A stretch of 31,211 nt of DNA from Psilocybe azurescens (taxonomy: Eukaryota > Basidiomycota > Agaricomycetes > Agaricales > Agrocybaceae): the NCBI GenBank assembly GCA_023853785.1, contig JAJIRX010000238.1:1-31211 (forward strand). The letters run 5' to 3'. A program made the translations under genes and the position numbers. Under the pieces are notes generated by a model, which was given only the letters and a program-made list of their open reading frames with translations, was not told the DNA's origin and searched no databases. Shown piece after piece: positions 11,005 through 21,921 of this stretch. Each line of letters opens with the position of its first letter. The first letter of the stretch is position 1.

Positions 11005-11979
11005 ATGCAAGCCATCAAATGTTTGACCTTCTTCATATGGCTCGGGCATGGCTGATCAGTAATTTCTCAGGTGTTGTTGTAGGAGACGGTGCAGTTGGGA
11101 AGGTACGCACAGTGGCGCTGAGAGCTTGGTTTACCTTTTTCAGTTCAAATTTATTTTCTTCAGACATGTCTTCTCATATCTTATACGACCAACGCATTTC
11201 CCGTATGTTTCTATCGTATTCTGCGGTATCTCGCTGGTGCTAACTACCTTCGCCCTTAGGGAGAGTATATACCAACTGGTTAGTTTCTCGACTCAACCCC
11301 TTCCCTGAAGGACCCCCTGAAACCCCACCCTTCTTGTGTAGTTTTTGACAACTACTCGGCGAATGTAATGGTCGATGGCAAGACGATCTCGCTCGGTTTG
11401 TGGGATACCGCTGGACAAGAAGATTACGACCGTCTCCGACCTCTATCATACCCCCAGACCGACGTCTTTCTGATCTGTTTCTCTCTCGTAAGCCCTCCAA
11501 GCTACGAGAACGTGAGGACGAAGGTGTGCAAACTGCCATCTAACGCTCGTGCCTTGACCGACTGTCTTTTAGTGGTATCCCGAAATCTCGCATCACGCAC
11601 CTTCGACTTCCATTGTCCTAGTTGGCACAAAACTCGATTTGCGCGAAGATCCGGCTACTATTGAGAAGCTGCGAGACCGGTAAGTGACCACCCATGCAAT
11701 AATGGATGCCGACAGTATTCATCGTTCATACTTAGTCGCATGGCGCCTATACAATACTCTCAGGGTGTGGCGATGTGTAAAGATATCAAGGCTGTGAAGT
11801 ATCTCGAATGTTCGGCACTCACCCAGAAAGGACTGAAGACTGTGTTTGATGAGGCTATCCGAGCCGTTTGTGAGTGGTGATTCCCCCTATTTAAAGCGAT
11901 ACAAGGTCTAATGTTCTATCCAGTAAACCCTCCTCCCCAGGTCAAGAAAGGTAGCAAGAGGTCATGCATCATTGCCTGA
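11005..11979 (+). CDS. RAC1: RAC1, Rho-family small GTPase
   Basis: Rac1 controls actin and polarised hyphal growth at the plasma membrane. Eight exons (11005-11020, 11071-11102, 11164-11202, 11260-11278, 11342-11523, 11573-11679, 11736-11869, 11924-11979) sum to 585 nt and give 194 residues without any break. The G1 loop [14 protein letters not shown], switch [14 protein letters not shown], switch [23 protein letters not shown]4 [10 protein letters not shown] and G5 [18 protein letters not shown] are all present. Phe/Tyr and Trp positions ([15 protein letters not shown]) fit Rac and not Cdc42, which has LGLFDTAGQ. The tail is basic (KKGSKR) and ends in the CAAX box CIIA. The final Ala is unusual for Rac, which commonly ends in Leu. 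Several exons are very short (16, 19 and 32 nt), a known trait of basidiomycete Rho genes. Activation by the RhoGEF at 29185 is possible but unproven. Confidence 0.96.
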
Positions 11980-12733
11980 ACCTATCGCAGGTGTCCCTCC
12001 TTTTACCCTTTCGAATTTGGATTTCCTTCCTTTTATCATATCACGCCATTTATGTTTCTGCTCAGCCTTTTACGACTTTGTACTCATGTTTTCTTCAATT
12101 TTGGATCCATACTCCATTCGCCTGGATACCAAAATTTCATTTGCTCTACGTCTACTTGGTCATTCCTCCTTTATCATTGAATTAGAAAGTACAGCGAAAT
12201 GTTATTTCCTAAGAATACCTTTTGTATCTGAAGACGATGTCACGGCTAAAGTCATCATTGTGACGGCCTTAACCTTCACACCTACTATCATGTAGAAGGA
12301 CGATGTTTATTATGATATTTCGTCACGGCTTCTTTTTGCAACTTCAACTGCACTGTTTTGCCAATGTATCGCGTGGAATTCGTTTGCGGTGAGGTGTGTG
12401 AGAAATGTAGTCATCTGAGCCATCAGGAACAGTGATGGATGCCTCATCAATATTCAATGTCCAGCAATCTTGATTCACTCATTTGTATTTCATTTCTCAC
12501 TGTCAGGTCCTACCAAGTAGTGCTCCCACCGGCCCTTGTAGCCCTTGCCTTTCTCTTTTCTTCCTTTCCACCTTGGCCATCTCTGAGTCCTGTTGCCCCT
12601 TTGTTACCGACCGTTACTCTCGTCGGTGCGCTGGCCTTTAAGGTCTGACAGGGTATGTAGATTGCCCGTCCTGGACGGTCCCTGCCAACAAGCAAATTCC
12701 TCTAGTCGACAGCATCTATCATAGTTTCCCAAC
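11980..12733. other. Intergenic region between RAC1 and the membrane-protein gene
   Basis: AT- and T-rich sequence after the RAC1 stop, probably its 3' UTR, then a CT-rich stretch before the ATG at 12734. The ORFs here show no recognisable protein features and I see no repeat. Confidence 0.5.
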
Positions 12734-15700
12734 ATGTCCATTAACAGGAAGAACCGATACCCACCAGGCCCTCGACATGTCTCGGGCGCCTCTCTCGATA
12801 CCAATGCTTCTGGCATAGCTGAAAGTACTATCAGTCTTGGCCTATCCAGGTTCCCAGAACCGCCTTCCTCTATTCCATCTACTCCCTTGCGTACCAACTT
12901 TGATTCACCCTCACCGAGCAGAACGGTCTTCAACCCGGCTTCCCTTCCTCCAATATCTCCTTTGCGCAGAGCTCCTCCACCCCCACCGCGAGGGCCTTCC
13001 ATTCCTTCATCTGACCCCAGTCCTTCATTCAATTTCACACCCAGTCAACCACCTCACCCCACGGCTCATTCTTCACAGCCGTCGTCTTCTAATGCGTCGG
13101 CATTGGAATGGCACGATGGCGCATCTAGCATCGGTCTTGATGCTGCAGAAGATCGCCTGTTACCCACTTCGTTCATCACTTCTCTATTGCAGGAGAATAA
13201 AGAACTCAGGAAGAACAAACGAACCTCCTATGCTAGTGACGCCTTTAGTGGAATCTCAGAAATGACATATCCTCCTGTCATGAGCCAGTCAGACAGCGTC
13301 AATAGCTTCGGTAGTCGTTACACTTCTGGCAAAGTGCTGCCGAATCAAAGACTCCTGGATAGCCGATCACCTCCGCCTAGTTCGTTTCCTCGTCCGTCTA
13401 AGGCGTCAACGAAGTCATCAAACCGACAATCCGATGGCTCGGAGACCCTCCATTCAATGCAAGGTTATCCATCTCTTGCTAGGGTCGCTGTCGTCGGGGT
13501 GTTCCTGGAAGTGCGTCAACAACTGGTCCGGCCCCACCATATACCAAGTCTGCCTCGAGTCAAATCTCCTCCGATAGTATTGGCAGTATTGAGAAAGGAT
13601 ATCAGAATAAATTATCCACAACTTACGAAGTCGGCGACGAGCAAATAGCGGATTACTCTAGAAACAACACTTGGCCTGCCACGGGGAGACGCAGCGACGA
13701 CTATTGAGAGATAATGCGCCTAAAGATCCTCCCGCTCGGGACTCGGTGCATTCGTTCAAAAGCATGGCACCTTCATTTATTTCAAAGATATCTGGGATTT
13801 CATTGCGGCATGTTTTCCCTTGGAGAAGGGTTAAACCACTACCACCTGTCCCTCTGATTCCCAATATATCTGTTGCGGAAGCAAATGCACATAGAAAACA
13901 AGAAGAGGCTGCTCCTCTTCCGGACCTTGTCAACCGTGCTGGTGTTCTTCACGAAATGTTAGATAATGGTCATCGCCCATATGACAGCTCCCATAACAGT
14001 TTATACCAAAATCTTCCTGATCCTGCCTCAATGCCGTATGAACAGTATGAAGCTGAGGCGAGGAAACTTGGCCTTCAAGAGGGTCCTGCTCAAGCACAAA
14101 TATTTCATTCGAATCCGTCTTCTACAAATAATGGCCGTCGCGTTAATGCCCCAGGATTCGCCTCAACCAAGAAGAAACGGATGTATCTAATACTTTCCAT
14201 TCTTCTAATCGTTGTGCTGGCTGCGATCGGTGCAGGTGTCGGTGTCTCGATAGGAAAAAGAAACAGTCGCATCCTAGTTGCTCAGGCGACTCCGTGGGTG
14301 CTGGTTGTACTTTGGGTATGTTTATGCCCTTTCATATGCTGAATCCTGGTTGAAAAGTTGTTGTAGATGCGACATGTGTGTGCACGGCTACAAGTGGGTG
14401 CAATGGCCTTGCCCAAGCGCTTGTGGATCTAATTCCTGTCGTCAATCAACAATTCAAGACCAACTTCAACACAACATCTGTTTACTCTAATATCTGGATG
14501 ATGCAGGGCAGTACAGCGACTAGCAACTGCGCTTCTCAGGCCCTTTAATCGACGTTGGAAGTGGTCTTGACCAGGCGAAGTTTCCGAACCGTACACAATG
14601 GGCCCGAGCTGCACTAATGTGGAATGCTGTACAGACTCAGGATATGGATTCCGCGCAGAAAATGACACAATATGTGCAGTCTCGTCCGTGGAATGATATC
14701 GCCAGTGAGGATGGCCCGATTACCAACGCTGGTAGCGCATTTTCAACGACTCTGTCCGGTTATAGCTACGATTTTGCTGCTCAGACCGCTACTCAACCTT
14801 CTGGATCGTTTACTAAATTGGGTCAACCGTCTAATGCGCAGATCTCGAGAGTAAACTCGAATTCCCAGTCTGCGTTGGACCGCATGTATTCTTTCGCTCA
14901 AGGTATTCCTTCTGCTCGCTAATTTGTTATCTTAATTCCTGAAAATATCACGCAGCATCCGCCCTTCAGCAACAAACCGCGTTAAAGAAGTATTGGACAT
15001 CTGTTCTTCTCCAACGCCCATCTGATCTTCCAATATTCAAGAGTGCTCTTAGTATTGCACCAATTTTGTTGCCTTTCAACGCCTCATCAACTTCAATACG
15101 TAATCTTTATACTTCGTCACCGTCATCACCTTTTCCACTCCTCCCCTATCCTGCTTCCCGGGGCTCAGCAGTACTGCACTTCAGCAGATCAATTCTATCG
15201 AGACCAACGTTTTCGGCCTACAAGCGGCCACAAGTACCTCTCAATTCAATCCCGCATGCTATCCAGATCGTCCTATATATGGCGTACTGGATGTTCTTCG
15301 CCTCCGGCTACCATTTCTGGATACGAGAACAGGAGTTGTCAGAGAGGCTGCGGTACTTACTCGGGATGCTACCCCGAGAGTAATTGTTTACAAGGGAGAG
15401 CTTTTGAGCACACTGCTCACTGGTACATCTGCAACTGCTCCGTTTACGCCTGCTCAACTGGACCCGCGTCAATATGGTACCATGAGTTTAGCCGACCATG
15501 TTATTCTCCAATACCTTTCGTCCATCACGGATATCACCGTAGCCAATGCTCTCGTCAAATTTGTCCTCGATACTGCGACGAAGGCTCCTACACCGCCTGA
15601 TATATCATCTTCCCTTTATCAATCACTGCAATCAATTCCAGCGCTAGAAGTTGCCATATTTGGCGAGGTTCCTCCTTCTGACCTCACTTCAACCGTGGCA

Positions 15701-15970
15701 GCTTTCACAAACCCCTCCGGCTCTTTGTTTTTCGGGTCTGATGATGGATCTGCTCTGAGAAACTGGACTATTAATACCGTTGGCGGCTCTATTGTTTGGA
15801 CACAGAACGCAACGTCTCCACTTATCGTCCGGGATAAGTCTTTGAGCGACACTACTATTACTCAAACCTGGAATGCCATCTCTCTTGCTATCACTCACAA
15901 CATACCAAATATCGGTCTTGCCAATATCACAACCACATTCACCAATACTCAGGATTTTTCTATATCATGA
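12734..15970 (+). CDS. Uncharacterised single-pass (type II) membrane protein with extracellular domain
   Basis: I recognise the protein only as a conserved basidiomycete hypothetical. The cytoplasmic part (12734 to about 14180) is Pro/Ser-rich, with a conserved block SFITSLLQENKELRKNKRTS near 13170-13225. A membrane segment follows basic residues: KKKRMYLILSILLIVVLAAI and GAGVGVSIGK at about 14170-14255. The outer domain (about 14290-15970) starts with a Cys-containing segment (CVCTATSGCNGLAQALVDL), has FPNRTQWARAALMWNAVQTQ and RPWNDIASEDGPITNAGSAF, then CYPDRPIYGVLDVLRLRLPF and TRDATPRVIVYKGELLSTLL, and several Asn-x-Thr sites near the C-terminus. Introns are visible at about 14315-14367 and 14902-14955. 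Frame breaks lie near 13490, 13690, 14255-14259 (A-run), 14544-14546 (T-run) and 15140. The topology suggests a surface glycoprotein; no enzyme motif is seen. Confidence 0.7.
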
Positions 15971-16339
15971 TAGTTTTTTAAGGGTTTCTGATTTTTGCTT
16001 TCGTTGATTTATTTTTCGTTATTTTTCTTTATTACATTGCTAGTTTCTTATGTTTGTGGTTTTAAGCTTACTTGCACTATGGATTGATTTATGTGTTTAT
16101 TTACTTGGGCATGTACCTATATCCATCCAGGGTAAATATGAGAATGATGGAGCTAGGAGCAGGAAGAGCACGTGAAGAGCTTCCTCCGGTTGTGTTCTCT
16201 CACCGCAGGCGCTCACTTTGAGTTGCAAAGGTCAAGCTGACAGAATGATCCCACCTTACGCCTGTCACCTCTGCAAGAAGCTCTAATTGTGCGCATCCAA
16301 CGCGTTGATCCCGTACCCAGACCAACTTACAGCTCCAGA
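15971..16339. other. Intergenic region before Zn2Cys6 regulator 1
   Basis: T-rich sequence follows the membrane-protein stop. A CACGTG lies at 16169-16174, 166 bp before the ATG at 16340. A GTG-initiated ORF extension from 16289 is in frame, but the ATG at 16340 is the first ATG of that frame. Confidence 0.45.
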
Positions 16340-19300
16340 ATGCCGCGAGTGGCTCAACCGCCCACCAATGTGGCTCGGGCATCATCCACTGCATTAGTCA
16401 CGAGCCCGCACCCTAATGTGCTGAAGAGAAACCAGGCAAGTCGTGCTGTACCACCGACTGCATCCAAGGCGCTGAATTACTTCTCTGTATCGGTCGAACC
16501 AGGCTTGTCATCAGGTAAGTCATTGCATACAATTCCACTGCGTACTATCTCACACGGCTGCCTGATGTTGCTATTCAAGTGCCGTCGCAGGAAATTGGTG
16601 AGTTCATCGTCAACTCTCTGGTGTATGTTGCCCTAACGGAACCTTACAGAAATGGTACATACCTTGACATTCCAAGGGGTATGGATCTCTTACGTTTCTG
16701 AATAATAGCGATGCGAAACGGCCATGTTCAACCTGTGTGCGTTCGCATGCACACGCGCTATCACATGCACCACCAGGAATAACAATGCCAACGAATCCGG
16801 AATGCACTTTCGACGATGGTGTGGTGGCATCTCCAGTACTGGCGAAGCTTTTTCTAACTTATATCCTAGTTGCGGAGGTTAGCACGACGATCTCGGAAGG
16901 TCCGAAGAACAGATATGAAAGGTTAGAGAATAGAATCAGTAAGTAGCAACGTTGCATCAAATGCTTTGCATCTCATAAAAGAGCTCAGATGAGCTAGAGA
17001 TGCTCTTGCGACAAAAGAAAGTGGATCAGAATCCCCGTCCAACACTCATTCCACGTTCTACCCCGACGACAAAACAAATGCCCTTTTGTCAGGTTTGATT
17101 TTTGAAGATGTTTCTCCCCTTTTTGGTCTTTGATCTCGAATTGTTCAGGCTCCCTTCAAGTACTGTTCTTCAGCCTCATCACACACATAGCCTGGATCCC
17201 GAACTATCGCCTATTAGTCATCTTTCTCAATCACCCCCTCAGCATGCTAGGATAGCACAGACTTCTTTCTCTCATGCTACTGATAGCACCTCATATCGAT
17301 CGGATGTAATGTGGCCCAATTGGCCTCCCTCACTTCCGGACCCAGAATTACTGAGACATCTGTAAGTCTCCCAACTCACAAATTTGCACCATTTCATCTT
17401 ATTTTCATTTTCAGGATTGATGTATTCTTTGTCTTTCACCCTCACGCGAGCCGTATGTTCCATGCACCGTCCTTCATGCATTCGATTTCTTTACCCCCAA
17501 TCATCCCAAATTTCCGTCGCTTCCCGTGTTACATGCAATATGTGCCATTGGCAGTCTCTATACCGCTGCCGTAACGTCACCTCCACTTCCGAATTTTGAT
17601 GAAATTTCTCCCGGTATGATCATTCGTAACTTCATGAACTCTCCAAAATTGAAGCCTAAACATAGACGAAATTTTCCTGGAAAAGTTACGATTGAAGGAA
17701 CCGCGACCTGATTCGTTTGCAGAAAAACATGCTCGGCTGGCAAAGGAAAGCGCGGAGCGCCTAAACACTCTGGGACAAGACCTTTTCCAAGTTCTGCAAG
17801 GTTGGCAAAGTTGTCCACCTTAGAATACAATTGCTGAATATTCTGTCATTTAGCCAATATCATTTTAACTTGGTTTTATTGGTCTCATGGAAGGTAAGTC
17901 ATCGTGATATTGAGAATCTTGCAGTTCCTGACAACATCATTTCGTAGATGGGTGGACGTATGTTTTCATATCACTTAGTCGGCTCTTGGTAATATATTTA
18001 TATCACATTGCTTAGATCTTCGTGGCTTCGGGCCATTCAATGCGCTTAGCCGTACCTCTTGGGCTGAATATGTGCCCTCCTTTCCATTCAATAGGAAATC
18101 CGAAAGGCCTCCATCGATTTTACCACCTGCTCGCACAGTTGTTGAAGACGAAACGAGGAGAAATACATTTTGGTTGGCTTACGCCGCAGAGCGCCAGCAT
18201 GGCCTTGGAAACGGTTGGGCTTTGAGCCTTGATAATCAAGATGTTTCCCAACTTCTTCCTGTCAGAGGCGACCAATTTTTGCAAGGGGTACGTTATCTTG
18301 ACCATATTGGCAACTTTGTGCTAAGATGGCGGCACCTTTACAGACCCTCGTGCAGCCTATCGACCGGCAGTGGGCACAGTCTCGAGACGTTCTTCTGACA
18401 CACCCAGATAATCAAACAGATTCATTCATTCTATACATCAAGGGAACGATATTGATATGTGAGAAATTCTTTGCCATATTCTATCCACATGTAATTTAAT
18501 TACCCGCAATCAGCTTTGGTGAAGGCATTCAATCTCAGATTCAGATCAAAGCACTTTTCAGGCGATCCGTCAGTTGCCACAGTGTACAGCGAAGATCCTA
18601 CGACCACTGATGAACCCGTCGACCCTCGAGGATCAGCCGCCTTCATTGAACTCGATCACATTGTTTCTTCCTTCCGCGCATCTTTTCCTAGTCACCTTCG
18701 AAATCCCATAAGCGACAATGTTGTGGACAATCATCTGTATACAGCATGTTTAATGCCGCACGTGTAAGTTATCAGTAATTGAACCAAGGAATGGCCGCTT
18801 ACAGTTACTCGAATCTAGATTGACTGTTGTTCTTCATGACCCACACGCCGAAGTTCGCAAATCTGGATGCATCTCTGCTCTCAAAATTCTTACAGCTGCC
18901 AGAGCTATATTGGATCTGATATACAACGTTTGGTCAACGAGTTTCGATATCACCCTTCTCGATTCCTTTTGCACTGTAAGCCATATCTCATGACTCACTA
19001 TGTTGTCCTTTTCTCATTAAATTTGCAAATGTAGTTTTGCTGGTTCGTTGGAGGTCGAGTACTCGTGAGATTTCTACAAGTAGCGCTGGATGCCAACAGC
19101 GTCGACCAGATTTCCACTTTGCGATCAGAAATCGAATTTATACAGTGCGTTGACTCCCATTGTATTTTGATGTATAAACTCAAAGTTTTTCCAGCTCGGC
19201 TATCTCTAAAGTTGGAGAACGCATACCTATGGCACACCGATTTGCGAAAATGCTGGAGAGTTTGATAATCAAGCATTGCGGTTCCACTCCGAGGCCTCAA

Positions 19301-19438
19301 GCAGATTGCAACTTCCCTCGGTCACTAGAGCCTCATCTACTTCATACTTTGTTCCAAGAAACCTGCCCTCATCCGGAAAATAATATCAACCTACATGAAA
19401 GTCTTCATGACCCTGGATCCTTCTTGTCGCCGACGTAG
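16340..19438 (+). CDS. Zn2Cys6 fungal transcription factor (regulator 1)
   Basis: This is a nuclear zinc-cluster regulator with a C-terminal fungal-specific transcription factor domain. The DNA-binding domain is assembled from tiny exons: 16340-16435 ending KRNQ, 16503-16514 (ACHQ), 16580-16597 (CRRRKL), 16650-16654 (Lys and part of Cys) and from 16709 (DAKRPCSTCVRSHA to NPECTFDD). This gives Cys-x2-Cys-x6-Cys-x5-Cys-x2-Cys and a sixth Cys after 22 residues. A short coiled-coil-like stretch follows: NRYERLENRINELEMLLRQK. The middle domain shows WPPSLPDPELLRHL, IDVFFVFHPHASRMFH, HAICAIGSLYTAAVTSPPLP, RRNTFWLAYAAERQHGLGNG and LSLDNQDVSQLLPVRGDQF. The end is HDPGSFLSPT. The first intron has a GC donor. 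Frame breaks are likely near 17010, 17125, 17510, 17710 and 18095. It is related to regulator 2 at 25122. Target genes are unknown. Confidence 0.82.
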
Positions 19439-19708
19439 ACTTGATGTTTATCTTATACGATGCGATTTCTATTTTTATTTGGCTCAGGCTTTGATTTTAG
19501 TCCTGTATTATTTAAATACCATCAATTGTATTCCGCTGTTTAACTTCATCTATTGGTGTTGCACGGTATTTGCAGCAGGTCCGAGTCGCGAGAATGGCGG
19601 AAGCTAACCTCATTTGATATATACCCCGAGTCTCTTACCATCACCCTCGAATGCGTGGCAAAGTTGAACTGGACTGTTCAAGCACGCATTCAATTTTACA
19701 CCCTCACA

Positions 19709-20822
19709 ATGACTCAGAGCAATATTGGTTTGAAAGTTGCTGTTTTAGGCCCACTGGGCACATACACACACGAGGTAAGCCATTTGTCGACAACTTTACG
19801 GATACATGCATTGAATTGTTCACAAGGCCGCTTTCAAAGTATTTTGTGATAAAGTCTTATATGAAGAACGGGACACGATTGCTGGTGAGATAGTCTCGAT
19901 CCAGATACAGGTACCGGAGTTGATCTTGGAATGAAATCGAAGGCGTCTTCAACAGTCTTGATCCACAAATTCCACTAGGGGTTATTCCCAAGAAAACTCT
20001 ATATTCGGACCCGTCATTGAAACATACGACCTTTTGAGAACCTCAAAGCGAAATTATATTCGAGGTGAAATAACTCTTAAGATCGAGCACTGCTTAGTGG
20101 TGAAAAAAGGCGTGAAACTTGGTCAGATACGAAGGATTATGAGCCATGAACAGGTACGTGAGATGACTTTTGCGTTCCTGAGCGCATTAGGCATGCTTCC
20201 TCTACAGGCTTTAGGTCAATGTCGCGATTTCATTGTGCAAAATTTGCCAACAGCAGACACCATCAAAATGCCGTCGACGGCTGCAGCTGCCAAGGCATTA
20301 CTAGACAATGCGCCTGACTGTGCAGCCATTTGTTCCAGTATTTGTACCACCCTATTTGAAGGACTTGAAATTCTTTTCACGGGTATCCAAAACGAACGCT
20401 GTGAGTGACTTTACTACCTGAATATCCATGATTAATCGTTCGAGCTTTCGACAACAGCGAATTTCACCCGCTTTTTCACTGTCGCTTACTCTCAAAGCGC
20501 GGAATTGCCCTCCATCACCAAATCAAACTATCATTTGAAAGGCCTTATCCGCATTTCTATTCCAATTCCTCAAGCGGCTGAACCAGAATCAAACAGAACC
20601 CGAGGGATTGTGGAGTATCTAAAGCTACTAGATGTTTTCACGACCCGTATAGACCGACGTCCTGCCTTAGACGCAACACCTTTCAGCAGTGTATACTTTA
20701 TAGAATTGCAGGGAAACAAGACAAACGGGACAACCTTTGATTCATGGGCTAGAGAACTAGAACAGTCGACATCGAAAATAAATCGCGATGGCGGTGATGC
20801 GTCGCTGATGGGTGTTTGGTAA
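19709..20822 (+). CDS. PHA2: PHA2, prephenate dehydratase
   Basis: The enzyme converts prephenate to phenylpyruvate in phenylalanine synthesis, in the cytosol. Exons 19709-19774, 19827-19884, 19943-20153, 20208-20400 and 20458-20822 fit the family. The N-terminus has VAVLGPLGTYTHE (substrate domain start), then the IPQENSIFGPVIETYDLL region, EHCLVVKKGVKLGQI and the catalytic TRF motif in NFTRFFTV. The ACT regulatory domain follows with YLKLLDVFTTRIDRRPAL and SSVYFIELQG, the expected place for Phe binding. Exon lengths sum to 893 nt, one short of a full frame. The missing base is at the C-run 19987-19989, where the frame fails just before the Gln-Glu-Asn-Ser segment. With it the protein has about 297 residues, a normal size. 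The 270 bp upstream (19439-19708) show no other feature. Confidence 0.92.
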
Positions 20823-21012
20823 TCTACTATCAGGTGTCCAGTGTTTGAATGGGACATTGTTTGAAAATCATTGTCTTCTATGTTATATCTCCACAATCAC
20901 AGAGCCATTAAATCTAATTTTTGGAAACCATATAAAGATGAGTGTTCCACATAGTATTGTAAATTTCTCATGTTTTGATGAGGTATGAGCAACACAATAA
21001 GTTTCATGACAA

Positions 21013-21484
21013 GAGCAAATTTAAACTTTCACTGTGGGCATTGCCATATTGGCTTATAAATTCTCAGAATTTATGTAAATGTTAATCATGAGTCAAATTG
21101 TTGAACTAAAGATTACAATTTACTCTAAGAATTTATGTCAGGGATTGGTTCAAACCTAATCCACACTCAATTCCAATATTTGTGCCAAGAATCTATTTCA
21201 ACTCATTTTCTAGAGTAAATTTGAACTAAGCTCTTGGATCCAAAAGGTGATTTATAAAAGATGTATTTTACAAGTCATGAATTAATTCACTTGTAAACAT
21301 GTCACTGTTGTAAGTAAGCTAAAATACTATGTCAAATAACAAGTGAATTAAGTGGATTAGATTTAAACTATTCCCTGACATAGATTCTTAGAGTAAATTT
21401 TTATCTGGAATTCAACTTTGACTTATGATTAACATTTATGTACATAATCCAATGCCCACAGTGTTTACCATTGCAATTTGGCTC
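21013..21484. mobile_element. Fold-back element with long imperfect inverted repeats (MITE-like)
   Basis: The arms face each other over about 470 bp. Matching blocks are 21030-21043 with 21450-21463 (14 of 14), 21078-21098 with 21417-21437 (20 of 21) and 21117-21144 with 21372-21399 (27 of 28), plus weaker pairing near 21150 and 21360. Outer ends are GAGCAAATT and its partner AATTTGGCTC. The element is very AT-rich, has no ORF of substance and lies between PHA2 and YTH1. This fits a non-autonomous DNA transposon. I could not settle a target-site duplication, so the exact ends are uncertain. Confidence 0.75.
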
Positions 21485-21815
21485 ATTTTCCTTCATTCTT
21501 TTCCCCTCAGAGAAATCTAACATCCATTTTTTCTCTCTGAGATCCAGGAAGATGAGGAAAGATGTAAGACCTATTGGTGTGATGAAGACATGGATAACAG
21601 TTGACATAATTTAGATTCCACAATGCACATACACTTAGATGAGGCTGTCATATTTTTGGTGGTGTAGGGGATAGTAACCAGCCGGAATCTGGGTGTCCAA
21701 CTGTTAATAAAAGAAAAGAGAAACAAACAAAGGAAATAGGTCAAACAATGTCGACATAATACATTGGAGAAGTGGGAGCCTTTCTGTTTCACAGCGGCTT
21801 TCAAAATTCACGGCG

Positions 21816-21821
21816 CACGTG
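21816..21821. promoter_or_regulatory. CACGTG E-box upstream of YTH1
   Basis: CACGTG lies about 100 bp upstream of the YTH1 ATG at 21922, the same spacing as the motif before SPB1. Binding by a bHLH factor is inferred. Confidence 0.4.
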
Positions 21822-21921
21822 ATTAATAATGATGATGTGTAGTTCGAGTCATGAGTGCTGAGACTTGCTGAGATCACTCTTTGTATACACGACACCATAT
21901 CCATTATATCACTGCTTTCAA

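Larger units (their letters stand above)
20823..21921. other. Intergenic region between PHA2 and YTH1
   Basis: About 1.1 kb of AT-rich DNA. It contains the PHA2 3' UTR, the fold-back element (21013-21484) and, at the right, the YTH1 promoter with a CACGTG. ORFs in it are short, lie in the repeat arms and show no protein motif. Confidence 0.6.

Noticed and set aside
12604..13038. Minus-strand Gly-rich ORF
   Set aside because: It is the antisense of the Pro/Ser-rich N-terminus of the membrane protein; Gly runs result from Pro codons.
17102..17365. Separate small gene starting at 17105
   Set aside because: The ORF continues into the WPPSLPDPELLRHL segment of regulator 1 and is part of that gene.
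21865..21921. Upstream extension of YTH1 from 21865
   Set aside because: The extra residues are hydrophobic and unlike Yth1 proteins; the ATG at 21922 gives the expected N-terminus.
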